Assembly: GCA_965613685.1 (NCBI GenBank)
Contig: OZ277031.1
Location: 1,302,001-1,366,000 of the forward strand
Direction: 5' to 3'
DNA length: 64,000 nt
Source of the DNA: Methylotenera oryzisoli_B
GTDB taxonomy: Bacteria; Pseudomonadota; Gammaproteobacteria; Burkholderiales; Methylophilaceae
The notes below the pieces were generated by a model. That model had not been told where the DNA came from, searched no databases, and saw only the letters and a list, made by a program, of their open reading frames with translations. Of this stretch, positions 7,857 through 15,017 are shown piece by piece (position 1 is the first letter of the stretch; each line of letters starts with the position of its first letter). A program made the position numbers and the translations under genes.

Positions 7857-8903
7857 TTAAGGGCTTTCGCGCTGCCTTAAGCCCACTTCCAACTCGTAAT
7901 CTTCGGCAATGTCGGGGTCTATCAAGGTGAGTTGCGCACTGACTAATTTAACTTGCTGCTCGTCGCCTTGGGTTTTGGCCATCACGCCCAATTGGTAGAT
8001 AGCACTGGAATGCTTGGGTGCCAACTGCAGCACCTTTGCGTAACTTTTCTTGGCGGCATCAAACTCTTGCAAGCCTTGTTGCGCCAAGCCTAAATGCATC
8101 CACGCTTCGGCGTTGTCTTTTTCCACGCTCACCCAAGTTTTGGCTATCAGTTCCAAGGTGCTCCATGCGCCGGTTTTAAGCGGTTGCACGGCTTGCATGA
8201 AGAAAGGTCGTTGCTTTTCTGGCACGTCCCAAAATGGCGATTCCATCGGCGTGGTCAATAAGATGTCGGGTTGCTTGAGCAAGGCTTCTACCCACTTCAT
8301 CGGCAAGCTGTAGTAATAGGCATCGCGGCCCGGGCTTTTAAAGGTGGTGAAACCCACCAACCGGCCTTGGTAATCCAACAGTGCCCCGCCGCTGGCACCC
8401 ATGCTAAAACCGGAAGTGGTGCGGATCAGCACGCTGTCGTCAAAGGGGATCAAGGCTTTGACCGTGCCGAACGATTCGGTTGGGCGCGGCGCGTTACCAG
8501 AAAAGCCCAAGGCCACCACGTGCTGCTCGTATTGCAAGGCGGTGCTGTCGCCATGCGGAAACGGCGTCAGGGGCAAATCGTCAAACTTGAGTATGCATAA
8601 ATCGTGGCGCCAATCGGCCTTCATGGCGATGGGCGCGTAGCTGTTGCCCAACTTGCTGAGTGAAATCCCTTTGGCGTTGGCCACCACATGGCAGTTGGTC
8701 GCCACGTGATTCACCGCCACCACCACGCCCGAGCCTATGCCGGTTTGGCCATTTTGATCTTGCACGCGCACCTTGGCCACCGAGTGGCTTAAGGCCAAAA
8801 TAAATTCCGGCTTAGGCGTTTGGTCGGCCTGCGCCGAAGTAGCCAACAGTAGGCTGGTGGCCGCCAATAAAGCCAGGGAGAGATGTGTGATGGTCTGTTT
8901 CAT
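7857..8903 (-). CDS. Secreted trypsin-like serine protease with C-terminal TPR repeats
   Basis: The protein has 348 residues. A signal peptide (cleavage near Ala26) is followed by a trypsin-like fold with the catalytic triad H72 (NCHVV), D101 (RHDLC) and S171 (MGASGG). From about residue 265 to 325 there are two TPR-like helical repeats (AEAWMHLGLA, SSAIYQLGVM). Known: such periplasmic or surface proteases resemble HtrA/DegP but here lack a PDZ domain, with the TPRs possibly recruiting partners. The gene is the first chromosomal gene next to the element border, reads toward it, and stands alone. The substrate cannot be deduced. Confidence 0.85.
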   Translation of the reverse strand: MKQTITHLSLALLAATSLLLATSAQADQTPKPEFILALSHSVAKVRVQDQNGQTGIGSGVVVAVNHVATNCHVVANAKGISLSKLGNSYAPIAMKADWRHDLCILKFDDLPLTPFPHGDSTALQYEQHVVALGFSGNAPRPTESFGTVKALIPFDDSVLIRTTSGFSMGASGGALLDYQGRLVGFTTFKSPGRDAYYYSLPMKWVEALLKQPDILLTTPMESPFWDVPEKQRPFFMQAVQPLKTGAWSTLELIAKTWVSVEKDNAEAWMHLGLAQQGLQEFDAAKKSYAKVLQLAPKHSSAIYQLGVMAKTQGDEQQVKLVSAQLTLIDPDIAEDYELEVGLRQRESP

Positions 8904-9083
8904 AAAGTAGGCCCGTGCATATAAACGTATAGTAGCTGTCTGAGAACAGATTTGTCATAAAGTTCTGCCGGCTGGCTTGCTCGATAGGCCATCCTTAGGG
9001 CAATTTACCTGAACCATTGCCTGCGTCGGCTTTTGTGGCAAAGGGGTAACGGGCTTTAACGCGCTTGAGTAAATAAGGGCCGA

Positions 9084-9494
9084 TTACTTTGGAAATCTGG
9101 TGGCGATACCTAGCAAAAAAACGTAGGCTTTGGCGTACACAAAGCGGATCAAGGCAAACGAAAACAGCACATTAACCCAGCGCAAGTCGGTGCGTTTGTA
9201 AGCTTCAAAAAACACCGCCGGCCCCACTAACAGGGTGTGTTCACCCAATTTAGCGTGTATGGTTTGCATGGCCACCTTGCAGTCGATGCCACTGGTCGTC
9301 GACTCGTTTTGCAAACAACTGAACTGCAATAAGCCACTGTGACTGTGCTGTTGTAAAAAATGCACTTCGGCCAGGCACAACGGGCATAAGCCATCGTAAT
9401 AAATCGTTAAAGGCAAGGGATCGCTGGGTAAGGTAGGGGAACGCATCAACTGGGGCACTTTCATATGGCCAACGGCATCATGGCAACGCGCCAT
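9084..9494 (-). CDS. DCC-family (DUF393) thiol-oxidoreductase-like protein
   Basis: The protein has 136 residues. The family signature YYDGLCPLC sits near residue 33, with two cysteines in a CPLC arrangement as in thioredoxin-like proteins, followed by the typical hydrophobic C-terminal part. Known: DCC/DUF393 proteins are thioredoxin-fold proteins of uncertain role, often placed near membrane or redox genes. I keep the ATG at 9494 because AGG precedes it at short distance, though the ATGs at 9464 or 9449 would also keep the whole domain. The gene lies alone between the protease and a small periplasmic protein gene. Confidence 0.75.
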   Translation of the reverse strand: MARCHDAVGHMKVPQLMRSPTLPSDPLPLTIYYDGLCPLCLAEVHFLQQHSHSGLLQFSCLQNESTTSGIDCKVAMQTIHAKLGEHTLLVGPAVFFEAYKRTDLRWVNVLFSFALIRFVYAKAYVFLLGIATRFPK

Positions 9495-9612
9495 TTACCT
9501 GCCCAATACAGACTCAATAAAACGAACGGGGTTCGCCGGCGCCGCAAGGGTGCATTTAGCATGCGTCAAATCTTGCGCTGAACTTAAGCCCGCCTTGGCT
9601 TACTAATCCACC

Positions 9613-9960
9613 ATGCAAACCTTATTAAAATTAATTAGCGCATTCGTCTTGTTGCTGGCATCGGCCCACGCCCTAGCCGCCACCGACTTGTCTTTTATTA
9701 AACCCGGCATGATCCACCAAGTGCTCAGACCCAGCTTGCTGGCCAAAGGCTGGCAGCCGGTGCCTAACCGCGCCATTCAAAACAGCAGCCTCTATGCCCA
9801 AGAAATACACAGCCTAGGCCTAAGCGAAGTGGTGGATTGCATCTCCATGGAAATAGACGCGTGCACCTTTCAATACCGAAAAAAGAACCAAGTGCTGACC
9901 ATCAAAACCATCACGCGCCAAGGTGAGGTGGCGTCGTTTAAAGTGAAAACCTTGCCCTAA
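9613..9960 (+). CDS. Small periplasmic hypothetical protein
   Basis: The protein has 115 residues with a clear signal peptide (MQTLLKLISAFVLLLASAHA, cleavage after about residue 22). The mature part is about 93 residues with two cysteines (VVDCIS, DACTF) that may form a disulfide and an alternating strand-like C-terminus. I do not recognise the family, although small proteins of this type with a GW near the start of the mature part are common in betaproteobacteria. It ends just before a bidirectional terminator that also serves the convergent pqqA copy. Confidence 0.65.
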   Translation: MQTLLKLISAFVLLLASAHALAATDLSFIKPGMIHQVLRPSLLAKGWQPVPNRAIQNSSLYAQEIHSLGLSEVVDCISMEIDACTFQYRKKNQVLTIKTITRQGEVASFKVKTLP

Positions 9961-9999
9961 GCAGGCGGGCTGGTGTGCCTCTGCGTTGAGAGCAGGCAA

Positions 10000-10029
10000 T
10001 AAAAAAGGAGCCTAAGCTCCTTTTTTGTT
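10000..10029. terminator. Bidirectional terminator between the small periplasmic gene and pqqA
   Basis: AAAAAAGGAGC and GCTCCTTTTTT form a near-perfect hairpin around a two- to four-base loop. A-run and T-run flank it, so it can stop transcription from both sides: the gene ending at 9960 and the leftward pqqA ending at 10044. Confidence 0.8.
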
Positions 10030-10043
10030 CATTCCGTGAGGAA

Positions 10044-10115
10044 TTACTTGTTCATTACGTACATTGTAACTTCAAAGCCAAAACGCATTTCTGTAGCTGC
10101 TGGTGTTGTCCACAT
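10044..10115 (-). CDS. pqqA: Coenzyme PQQ precursor peptide PqqA, copy 1
   Basis: The peptide has 23 residues and begins MWTTPAATEMRFGFEV. It has the strictly conserved Glu15 and Tyr19 (FEVTMY) that are cross-linked to make pyrroloquinoline quinone. Start choice is clear: GGAGA precedes the ATG in a good position. Known: PqqA is the ribosomal precursor modified by PqqE with PqqD; PQQ is the cofactor of methanol and other alcohol dehydrogenases. No pqqBCDE genes are in this window. The product is identical in sequence to that of the second copy at 11737. Several pqqA copies are known in methylotrophs of the Methylophilaceae, which supports the taxonomic guess. Confidence 0.93.
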   Translation of the reverse strand: MWTTPAATEMRFGFEVTMYVMNK

Positions 10116-10200
10116 AATAATTCTCCAAAGTGTTTGTTGTTTAGTCCGAACAAGGTATCTTGCTCGGGTGTTGCTATTATGCAGTGGGCCCAGCCTAGCA

Positions 10201-10260
10201 CCCTGTTGTTGTTCATGAATGCGTCCTAAGTAAAATCATGAACGTAAAACCATGAAAGAA
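10201..10260. repeat. Left arm of the inverted repeat flanking umuC
   Basis: These 60 bases match the reverse complement of 11591-11653 almost perfectly, apart from two substitutions and one small length difference near the middle. The arm lies between pqqA copy 1 and the 3' end of umuC. It carries a copy of the sequence that, on the other side, forms the umuC start region (ATGAAAGAA). The homology continues outward with lower identity through the pqqA promoter and gene. Confidence 0.88.
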
Positions 10261-10297
10261 AAGGCCATTTAACCGGCATGCCAACATTACCCCAGCC

Positions 10298-11599
10298 TTA
10301 ACCCACCCGCAGCAAATCCTCCCAGCGCGTGGTGTAGCAAGGGCTTTTATGCTCTTGCTTCATCTTCCACGGCTTACGAAAACCCTCACTGGCAAGCTTA
10401 ATGCTGGCCTTGCCCAACTTGCGGTTAATGCCGTCCATGGCCCGCATTAAGGCATCCGACTTCAGCGTGCTGGGCGCGGAGCTAAATAAATCGTGCTGCG
10501 CCGTGCCGGCTGCTTGCAACTGGCTGAGCATGACGCCGGCTTTGGCGTACGCCCTATTCGGCTGGTAGATCTGCTTTAAGCCGGCCAAGGCCGCTTGCAG
10601 CAAATCGCGCGTGTCGCTGCTGGGCACCGCCAAGGCCACGCTAAGGCCGTTGCTGTAAAAAGGCGTATCGGGTTTAAACGGGCTGGTGCGGATAAACACA
10701 AATACCACGCCGGCCTGCGAGCCTTGCTCACGCAATCGTGCTGCCGCGCTGCTGACATACAAGCTGATGGATTGCGCCAGGCTATCGTAATCGAACACCG
10801 GCGAACCAAAGCTGCGTGAGCGCACGATCTGCTGTTTCGCCGGGCTCACTTCTTCTAACTCCAAGCTGACCGTGCCGTTTAACTCGGCCACGGTTTTGGC
10901 CATCAGCACGCTAAATCGCTGGCGCAGGCGCCCCGCATCGGCCCGCTTTAAATCCAGCACGCTATTAATGCCCATGGCCTGCAGCTTGGGCGCCAACTTC
11001 GCCCCCACGCCCCACACCTCGCCCACCGGCAATTGACTCAGCAGGCCATCCAATTGGCTGGCCGACATGGCGTTAAAATTGCACACGCTGTTAAACACCG
11101 GCTGTTTTTTAGCGCAATGGTTAGCCAGCTTGGCCAAGGTTTTGCTGGCGCCTATGCCCACGCACACCGGCAAGCCGGTCCAATGCAAGATGCGCCCACG
11201 CATGGCTTGGCCATACGCTTGCAAATCGCGCGAGGCAAAGCCGCTTAAATCCAAGAAGGACTCGTCTATGGAATACACCTCTTGCGCCGGGCTAAAGTCA
11301 CGCAAGATGCCCATCACCCGATTGCTCATGTCGGCATACAAAGCGTAATTGCTCGATAGAGCCAATATGCCGTGCTGGCGTGCCAAGTCTTTTAACTTAA
11401 ACCACGGCGCACCCATGGCCACGCCCAAGGCCTTCACCTCATTGCTGCGCGCCACCGCACAGCCGTCGTTATTGGACAACACCACCAGCGGCCGGCCTTG
11501 CAACTTTGGGTTAAATACGCGCTCACACGACACGTAAAAGTTATTCACGTCTATCAAGGCAATCTGGCGAGGCAAGGCTGGCATGGGCAATTCTTTCAT
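10298..11599 (-). CDS. umuC: Translesion DNA polymerase V catalytic subunit UmuC
   Basis: This 433-residue Y-family polymerase has all catalytic carboxylates: D17 in ALIDVNNFY and D112-E113 in YSIDESF. The family patches SNNDGCAVARS and GVGAKLAPKL (helix-hairpin-helix) and a full C-terminal region are present, so it looks complete. Known: UmuC with processed UmuD forms polymerase V for error-prone bypass in the SOS response. The start at 11599 lies inside the inverted repeat; an ATG at 11584 would also keep the domain. Unusually, it is separated from umuD by an oppositely oriented pqqA and a terminator, so it probably has its own promoter. Confidence 0.93.
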   Translation of the reverse strand: MKELPMPALPRQIALIDVNNFYVSCERVFNPKLQGRPLVVLSNNDGCAVARSNEVKALGVAMGAPWFKLKDLARQHGILALSSNYALYADMSNRVMGILRDFSPAQEVYSIDESFLDLSGFASRDLQAYGQAMRGRILHWTGLPVCVGIGASKTLAKLANHCAKKQPVFNSVCNFNAMSASQLDGLLSQLPVGEVWGVGAKLAPKLQAMGINSVLDLKRADAGRLRQRFSVLMAKTVAELNGTVSLELEEVSPAKQQIVRSRSFGSPVFDYDSLAQSISLYVSSAAARLREQGSQAGVVFVFIRTSPFKPDTPFYSNGLSVALAVPSSDTRDLLQAALAGLKQIYQPNRAYAKAGVMLSQLQAAGTAQHDLFSSAPSTLKSDALMRAMDGINRKLGKASIKLASEGFRKPWKMKQEHKSPCYTTRWEDLLRVG

Positions 11600-11653
11600 G
11601 ATTTTACTTCTTTCATGATTTTACTTAGGGCGCATTCATGAACAACAACAGGG
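11591..11653. repeat. Right arm of the inverted repeat flanking umuC
   Basis: This is the partner of 10201-10260 in inverted orientation. It overlaps the first codons and the upstream region of umuC, and precedes the promoter region of pqqA copy 2. It also contains a short internal direct repeat (TTTCATGATTTTACTT-like, twice), which explains the small length difference between the arms. Confidence 0.88.
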
Positions 11654-11736
11654 CGTTTGTCGGGCGGCTAGTCATAATGGCTAAACACGAACAAGGCATC
11701 TCGTCGGGTTCAAATACAAAATTTTGGAGAATGATT

Positions 11737-11808
11737 ATGTGGACTACACCAGCAGCTACTGAAATGCGTTTTGGCTTTGAAGTTACTATGTACGTAATGA
11801 ACAAGTAA
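11737..11808 (+). CDS. pqqA: Coenzyme PQQ precursor peptide PqqA, copy 2
   Basis: The peptide has 23 residues and is identical to copy 1 although the DNA differs at several third positions, showing that the protein is under selection. Glu15 and Tyr19 are present. A GGAGA ribosome binding site lies 7 bases upstream. It reads rightward, divergent from umuC and convergent with umuD, between the two SOS genes. Upstream sequence (11654-11736) is similar to that of copy 1 but more diverged than the inverted repeat arms next to umuC. Confidence 0.93.
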   Translation: MWTTPAATEMRFGFEVTMYVMNK

Positions 11809-11826
11809 TCAGCTTCACGCAATAAG

Positions 11827-11858
11827 AAAAACCCATACCACTGCGTATGGGTTTTTTT
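11827..11858. terminator. Bidirectional terminator between pqqA copy 2 and umuD
   Basis: AAAACCCATAC and GTATGGGTTTT form an 11-bp stem around CACTGC, with A and T runs on both sides. It ends the rightward pqqA transcript and, on the other strand, would block readthrough from umuD into umuC. Confidence 0.85.
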
Positions 11859-11875
11859 ATGCCCGCTAATACCGC

Positions 11876-12496
11876 TTACTTAAAGCGCCTAAACGAGCCG
11901 GTCACCACACCCCATATCTCAAAATTCATTTCTTCGCTGATGTCGATAGGCGCATACGCCCCGGTGCTATTGGCCGGCAGCAACCTAGGCGAGCCGTCTT
12001 TTTTACGGCTCAAGGTTTTAATGGTGAATTCGCCATCGATCACCGCCAGCACGATGTCACCCACCGAAGCCAGCTTAGAGCGATCCACCACCGCCTTATC
12101 GTTAGGCAGCAAGCCCACATCGATCATTGAGTAACCCTGTATGGTCACAAAAAACGTGGCATCGTGTTGGTCAATTAAAAAATCGTTGGGGTTTAAGCGC
12201 TTTTCAACGTGCTCTTCCGCCGGGCTAGGAAAGCCGGCCGACACCTTAGAGCTGTAGAGCGGCAAACTCACGGGCAAGGCATGCAGGGCCGGCAAGCTGA
12301 GCTCGCCCACCGCATCCAAATCCGCCGACAAACGCTTACGCTGATAGGCCGCCAAAAAATCCTTAATCACTGCGCCCTGGCTAGCCGGCACCCGCAAGGC
12401 CACGGTGGCCTCGCCAAACTTACCCGAGCCGGACTTGCGCCCAGCCGCCGGCCGCTTGCCACCACGCTTAACCACTGTTGTGTTTTGATCATCCAT
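11876..12496 (-). CDS. umuD: UmuD-like self-cleaving SOS protein with long N-terminal extension
   Basis: The protein has 206 residues from the ATG at 12496. The C-terminal half is a LexA/UmuD-type S24 peptidase: cleavage site A87-G88 (SAGFPSP), nucleophile S123 (GYSMID) and base K160 (FTIKTL). The first 86 residues are much longer than in the E. coli protein (about 24 before the cut). They start with a basic stretch (KRGGKRPAAGRKSGSGK) followed by VALRVPAS and a helix, which looks like a DNA-binding segment. Known: RecA-stimulated cleavage activates UmuD for polymerase V. Longer UmuD versions occur in betaproteobacteria. An autoregulatory role of the extension is my inference, supported by the palindrome upstream. 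Confidence 0.9.
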   Translation of the reverse strand: MDDQNTTVVKRGGKRPAAGRKSGSGKFGEATVALRVPASQGAVIKDFLAAYQRKRLSADLDAVGELSLPALHALPVSLPLYSSKVSAGFPSPAEEHVEKRLNPNDFLIDQHDATFFVTIQGYSMIDVGLLPNDKAVVDRSKLASVGDIVLAVIDGEFTIKTLSRKKDGSPRLLPANSTGAYAPIDISEEMNFEIWGVVTGSFRRFK

Positions 12497-12518
12497 TTGA
12501 TTATTGTACAGCAATCAA
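12497..12518. promoter_or_regulatory. Operator-like palindrome directly upstream of umuD
   Basis: A 22-base imperfect palindrome with half sites TTGATTATTGT and ACAGCAATCAA pairs at 9 of 11 positions and abuts the umuD ATG. It is not a standard LexA box, although CTGT and ACA parts occur near the centre. It may be an operator for LexA, for a UmuD-like repressor, or for another regulator. Confidence 0.5.
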
Positions 12519-12653
12519 ACAAGATGCGGCTAGCTAAGATTTAAGTGAGATTAAGTAGCGTAGTAGTAGATTTTTATTCCTCCCACCAACGAAACTAAGC
12601 GCCTTGCGTTATAGTCTAGTTATTACGAATTTATTAATGCAAAGGAGACAAAA

Positions 12654-13034
12654 ATGAAGAAATTACATTTAGCACTGTTAGCGGTTTTGGCTTTGGGTGT
12701 CAGCAGCGTGGCGTATGCCGATCACCATTGCAAAAAACACTGCGATGAAAAGCATTGCGATTATAAAAAGCACGGCATGTTGGATGCCGATGCCAATAAA
12801 GACGGCGTGATTAGCCATGACGAATTTTTGGCGGCGCACAAAGCGCGTGCCGAGGAAATGTTTAGCGCCATGGACGGCAACAACGATGGCAAGGTGGATG
12901 CCGCCGAGCGTAAAGCCATGCACGGCCACGGCAAAATGACCGGCAAAGCCGAGAGCAAAGGCCATGACCCAGAGCACTGCACCATGCCGGCTAAAAAGCT
13001 CTATGAAAAAGGCGAGAAATCCAGCGACAAATAA
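12654..13034 (+). CDS. Secreted His-rich EF-hand calcium-binding protein
   Basis: The protein has 126 residues. A signal peptide (to Ala22) is followed by a His/Cys-rich segment (DHHCKKHCDEKHC, a possible metal site). Two EF-hand loops follow, DADANKDGVISHDE and DGNNDGKVDAAE, each with Asp/Asn at positions 1, 3 and 5 and Glu at 12, so both should bind calcium. The C-terminus is basic. An AAAGGAG ribosome binding site precedes the ATG. Known: small periplasmic EF-hand proteins are common, with roles in calcium buffering or signalling that are mostly undefined. In methylotrophs calcium is needed for methanol dehydrogenase, but a link here is speculative. Confidence 0.85.
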   Translation: MKKLHLALLAVLALGVSSVAYADHHCKKHCDEKHCDYKKHGMLDADANKDGVISHDEFLAAHKARAEEMFSAMDGNNDGKVDAAERKAMHGHGKMTGKAESKGHDPEHCTMPAKKLYEKGEKSSDK

Positions 13035-13060
13035 ACCAGCAGCTAAGCTTGGTGCCAATA

Positions 13061-13087
13061 AAAAAGCCACCCTTGGGGTGGCTTTTT
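13061..13087 (+). terminator. Terminator after the EF-hand gene
   Basis: AAAAAGCCACCC and GGGTGGCTTTTT form a perfect 12-bp stem with a three-base loop, followed by a T-run. It is also usable from the opposite strand for the convergent DUF2909-type gene. Confidence 0.88.
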
Positions 13088-13136
13088 CAGTGTTATAGCG
13101 GATAATGCGCGATGCAGTTTTTATACCATGGGATGA

Positions 13137-13331
13137 TTAGTGGCCGATTAAGCCAAAGAAGTAGCCTATCATCAGTATGAGAAACAGCGTGATGGACAAG
13201 CCTATGCGCACGGTTAGCGCTTTAACGGTGCGGTCGCCGCCGCTTTTGTCTTTAGATAAAAAGAACAGGGCGGAGAACAAGCTGCCCACGATGACCAATA
13301 GCGTTAATACAATGAATACTTTTATTAACAT
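13137..13331 (-). CDS. Twin-transmembrane protein, DUF2909-like
   Basis: The protein has 64 residues with two hydrophobic helices (about 4-24 and 42-62) linked by a short charged loop (SKDKSGGDRTVKALTVR). This matches the DUF2909 twin-transmembrane family that in betaproteobacteria sits next to cytochrome oxidase assembly genes. It is divergent from the SURF1 gene, and the two may share the 87-base promoter region between them. The context suggests a role in oxidase assembly or stability, but no function is established. Confidence 0.8.
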   Translation of the reverse strand: MLIKVFIVLTLLVIVGSLFSALFFLSKDKSGGDRTVKALTVRIGLSITLFLILMIGYFFGLIGH

Positions 13332-13417
13332 AATTTATACCTAAGGATGAATTTGAGCAGCCATTATGGGTCAGAAAGCAGACAAATTCAATCTGGAAAA
13401 AATCGGTGATACCCGCC

Positions 13418-14182
13418 ATGCAATGTAAGGTATTTCAATTTAGCTTTAAACCGTCTTTAATCGGCAGCCTGGTCTGCTTGGTTTGCATACCCTTGTTTAT
13501 TAATTTTGGCTTGTGGCAATACAACAAAGCGCAAAAGAAAATAGCCATACAGGCGGTTTACGAGCAGGGCAAGGTAAACGGCGCGCTGCCTTTCCCGACG
13601 ACGCTGCAAGGCGATTTAACTGCCGCCGATTGGCAATATAAAAAGGTCACGGTGAGCGGCGAATACTTGCCGCAATACCAATTTTTATTGGACAACCAGG
13701 TGGAAGACAACCGCGTGGGTTTTCATGTGATCACGCCCTTGAAGATCAGCGGCACGGCGCAACATGTGTTGGTCAATCGCGGCTGGGTAGCCGGCAGCAG
13801 CACGCACAGCGAGGTGCCCAGTGTGGCGACGCCCAGTGGTGTACAAACGGTGGTGGGGCAAGTGTGGGTGCCTAGCAAAAAAATATTTAGCTTAGAGGCC
13901 AAAATGCCGCCCAGCGAATTGGGGCTAACCCAGCCTTGGAAAACCGTGTGGCAGCACATGCGCTTAGACGAATACCAAGCGCGCGTGCCGTTTAGCGTGT
14001 CGACCATGGCGATTAAATTGGACCCGGCCAGTGAGGCCGGCGGCTTTGTTAGAAACTGGACGGTGTCGGCCGAGCGCATCACCACGCACATGGGTTATGC
14101 CTATCAGTGGTTTGGGTTTGCCGTGGCCACCTTGCTGATTTTTATTTACATGAGCGTGAGCCGCATTCGGCCGGCGCTATAG
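13418..14182 (+). CDS. SURF1-family cytochrome c oxidase assembly protein
   Basis: The protein has 254 residues from the ATG at 13418; an in-frame GTG at 13406 would add four residues. Typical SURF1 layout: an N-terminal membrane helix (about 11-32, ending before FGLWQYNKAQKK), a large periplasmic domain with VLVNRGWV and GQVW patches, and a C-terminal helix (about 228-248) preceded by HMGYAYQWFGFA. Known: SURF1 (Shy1) helps haem A insertion into oxidase subunit I. It heads the cluster SURF1, Sco-like, CtaA, CtaB, which fits the aa3-type oxidase encoded at 26-30 kb. Confidence 0.92.
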   Translation: MQCKVFQFSFKPSLIGSLVCLVCIPLFINFGLWQYNKAQKKIAIQAVYEQGKVNGALPFPTTLQGDLTAADWQYKKVTVSGEYLPQYQFLLDNQVEDNRVGFHVITPLKISGTAQHVLVNRGWVAGSSTHSEVPSVATPSGVQTVVGQVWVPSKKIFSLEAKMPPSELGLTQPWKTVWQHMRLDEYQARVPFSVSTMAIKLDPASEAGGFVRNWTVSAERITTHMGYAYQWFGFAVATLLIFIYMSVSRIRPAL

Positions 14183-14211
14183 AGGCTGAACTGACTGCTA
14201 TCGCGGCGATG

Positions 14212-14271
14212 CCGCAAGGGCATTCCCGTCATTTCTAAGCCTCATACGACTCGGCTTGAAATTCGTGAAGG
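14212..14271. repeat. 60-bp dispersed repeat, copy A
   Basis: These 60 bases match the reverse complement of 25801-25860 with only about three mismatches, all clustered in the middle (CATACGACTC versus CAAACTACTC). Both copies lie in noncoding gaps after or between genes. No transposase is nearby. Confidence 0.88.
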
Positions 14272-14403
14272 CACCGCTCCTACATTACACTGCATGCAGT
14301 CATAATGGAGAGCGAATTTAAAATAGCAGTGTGCTGCTGGCTCAGCGGCAGTTACAATAGTGCGATTTAATTTTTAACCTTAACTTTTTACACCGAGTTT
14401 TAC

Positions 14404-15015
14404 ATGCAAAACGACAAACAAACTTTAGATCTAGCCCAGCAACGCAAAGGTCGCCTTGTGCTGATTTTGATGCTGACCTTTTTTGTGGTGCCACTGGTGG
14501 TGGTGATGATGATGTATAAATTCAACTGGATGCCGCACAGCGAAAGCATGGGCGATTTGGTGCGCCCCGCCCGCTTATTAAACAGCGAGCCGGCTTTGCA
14601 AGAAGCCAATGGCCAAGCGCTACTGGGCGATTTTTGGAAAACGCGTTGGAGCATCGTCTACGTAGCCGACGATTGCCAAGCCGCTTGCTTGGCTAAGTTG
14701 CACGACATGCGTCAACTGCATGCATCCTTGTATAAAGACATGCCGCGTGCGCAACGCGTGTTGATCACGCGCACGCAAGACATTGCTGCGATTAAACGCG
14801 ATTACCCGGATTTGATTGTGCTCAACCAACCGGCCGAGCATTTGGCGCCGTTTACTGCGCAGTTTAAAGTGGCGGAAGAAGACGTGGCGACCAGCCAGCG
14901 TTTGTATTTGGTCGACCCGCTAGGCCATTTTATGATGAGTTATAAGTCTGATATGCCGTTGGCCACGGTGCGTAAAGACGTTGCGCGTTTATTGCGTTTT
15001 TCATGGGCGGGCTAA
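14404..15015 (+). CDS. Sco-like membrane-anchored protein of the oxidase assembly cluster
   Basis: The protein has 203 residues with one N-terminal membrane helix (about 17-38) and a thioredoxin-fold-like periplasmic part. C91 and C95 form a CxxxC pair (DDCQAACLA) as in copper chaperone Sco proteins, and a histidine sits in DPLGHFMM, at the place of the third Sco copper ligand. Known: Sco proteins metallate or reduce the CuA centre. Proteins of this position in betaproteobacterial SURF1-ctaA-ctaB clusters are usually annotated as hypothetical or Sco-like. Weak overall similarity keeps this at family level. Confidence 0.75.
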   Translation: MQNDKQTLDLAQQRKGRLVLILMLTFFVVPLVVVMMMYKFNWMPHSESMGDLVRPARLLNSEPALQEANGQALLGDFWKTRWSIVYVADDCQAACLAKLHDMRQLHASLYKDMPRAQRVLITRTQDIAAIKRDYPDLIVLNQPAEHLAPFTAQFKVAEEDVATSQRLYLVDPLGHFMMSYKSDMPLATVRKDVARLLRFSWAG

Positions 15016-15017
15016 GC

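Noticed and set aside
8050..8640. Plus-strand frames opposite the serine protease
   Set aside because: No conserved features; the minus strand carries the catalytic triad and signal peptide.
10201..11653. Insertion sequence bounded by inverted repeats
   Set aside because: The enclosed gene is umuC, not a transposase, and no target duplication is visible.
12678..13070. 130-residue minus-strand frame opposite the EF-hand gene
   Set aside because: The plus strand has a signal peptide, two EF-hands, ribosome binding site and terminator; the opposite frame is explained by codon bias.
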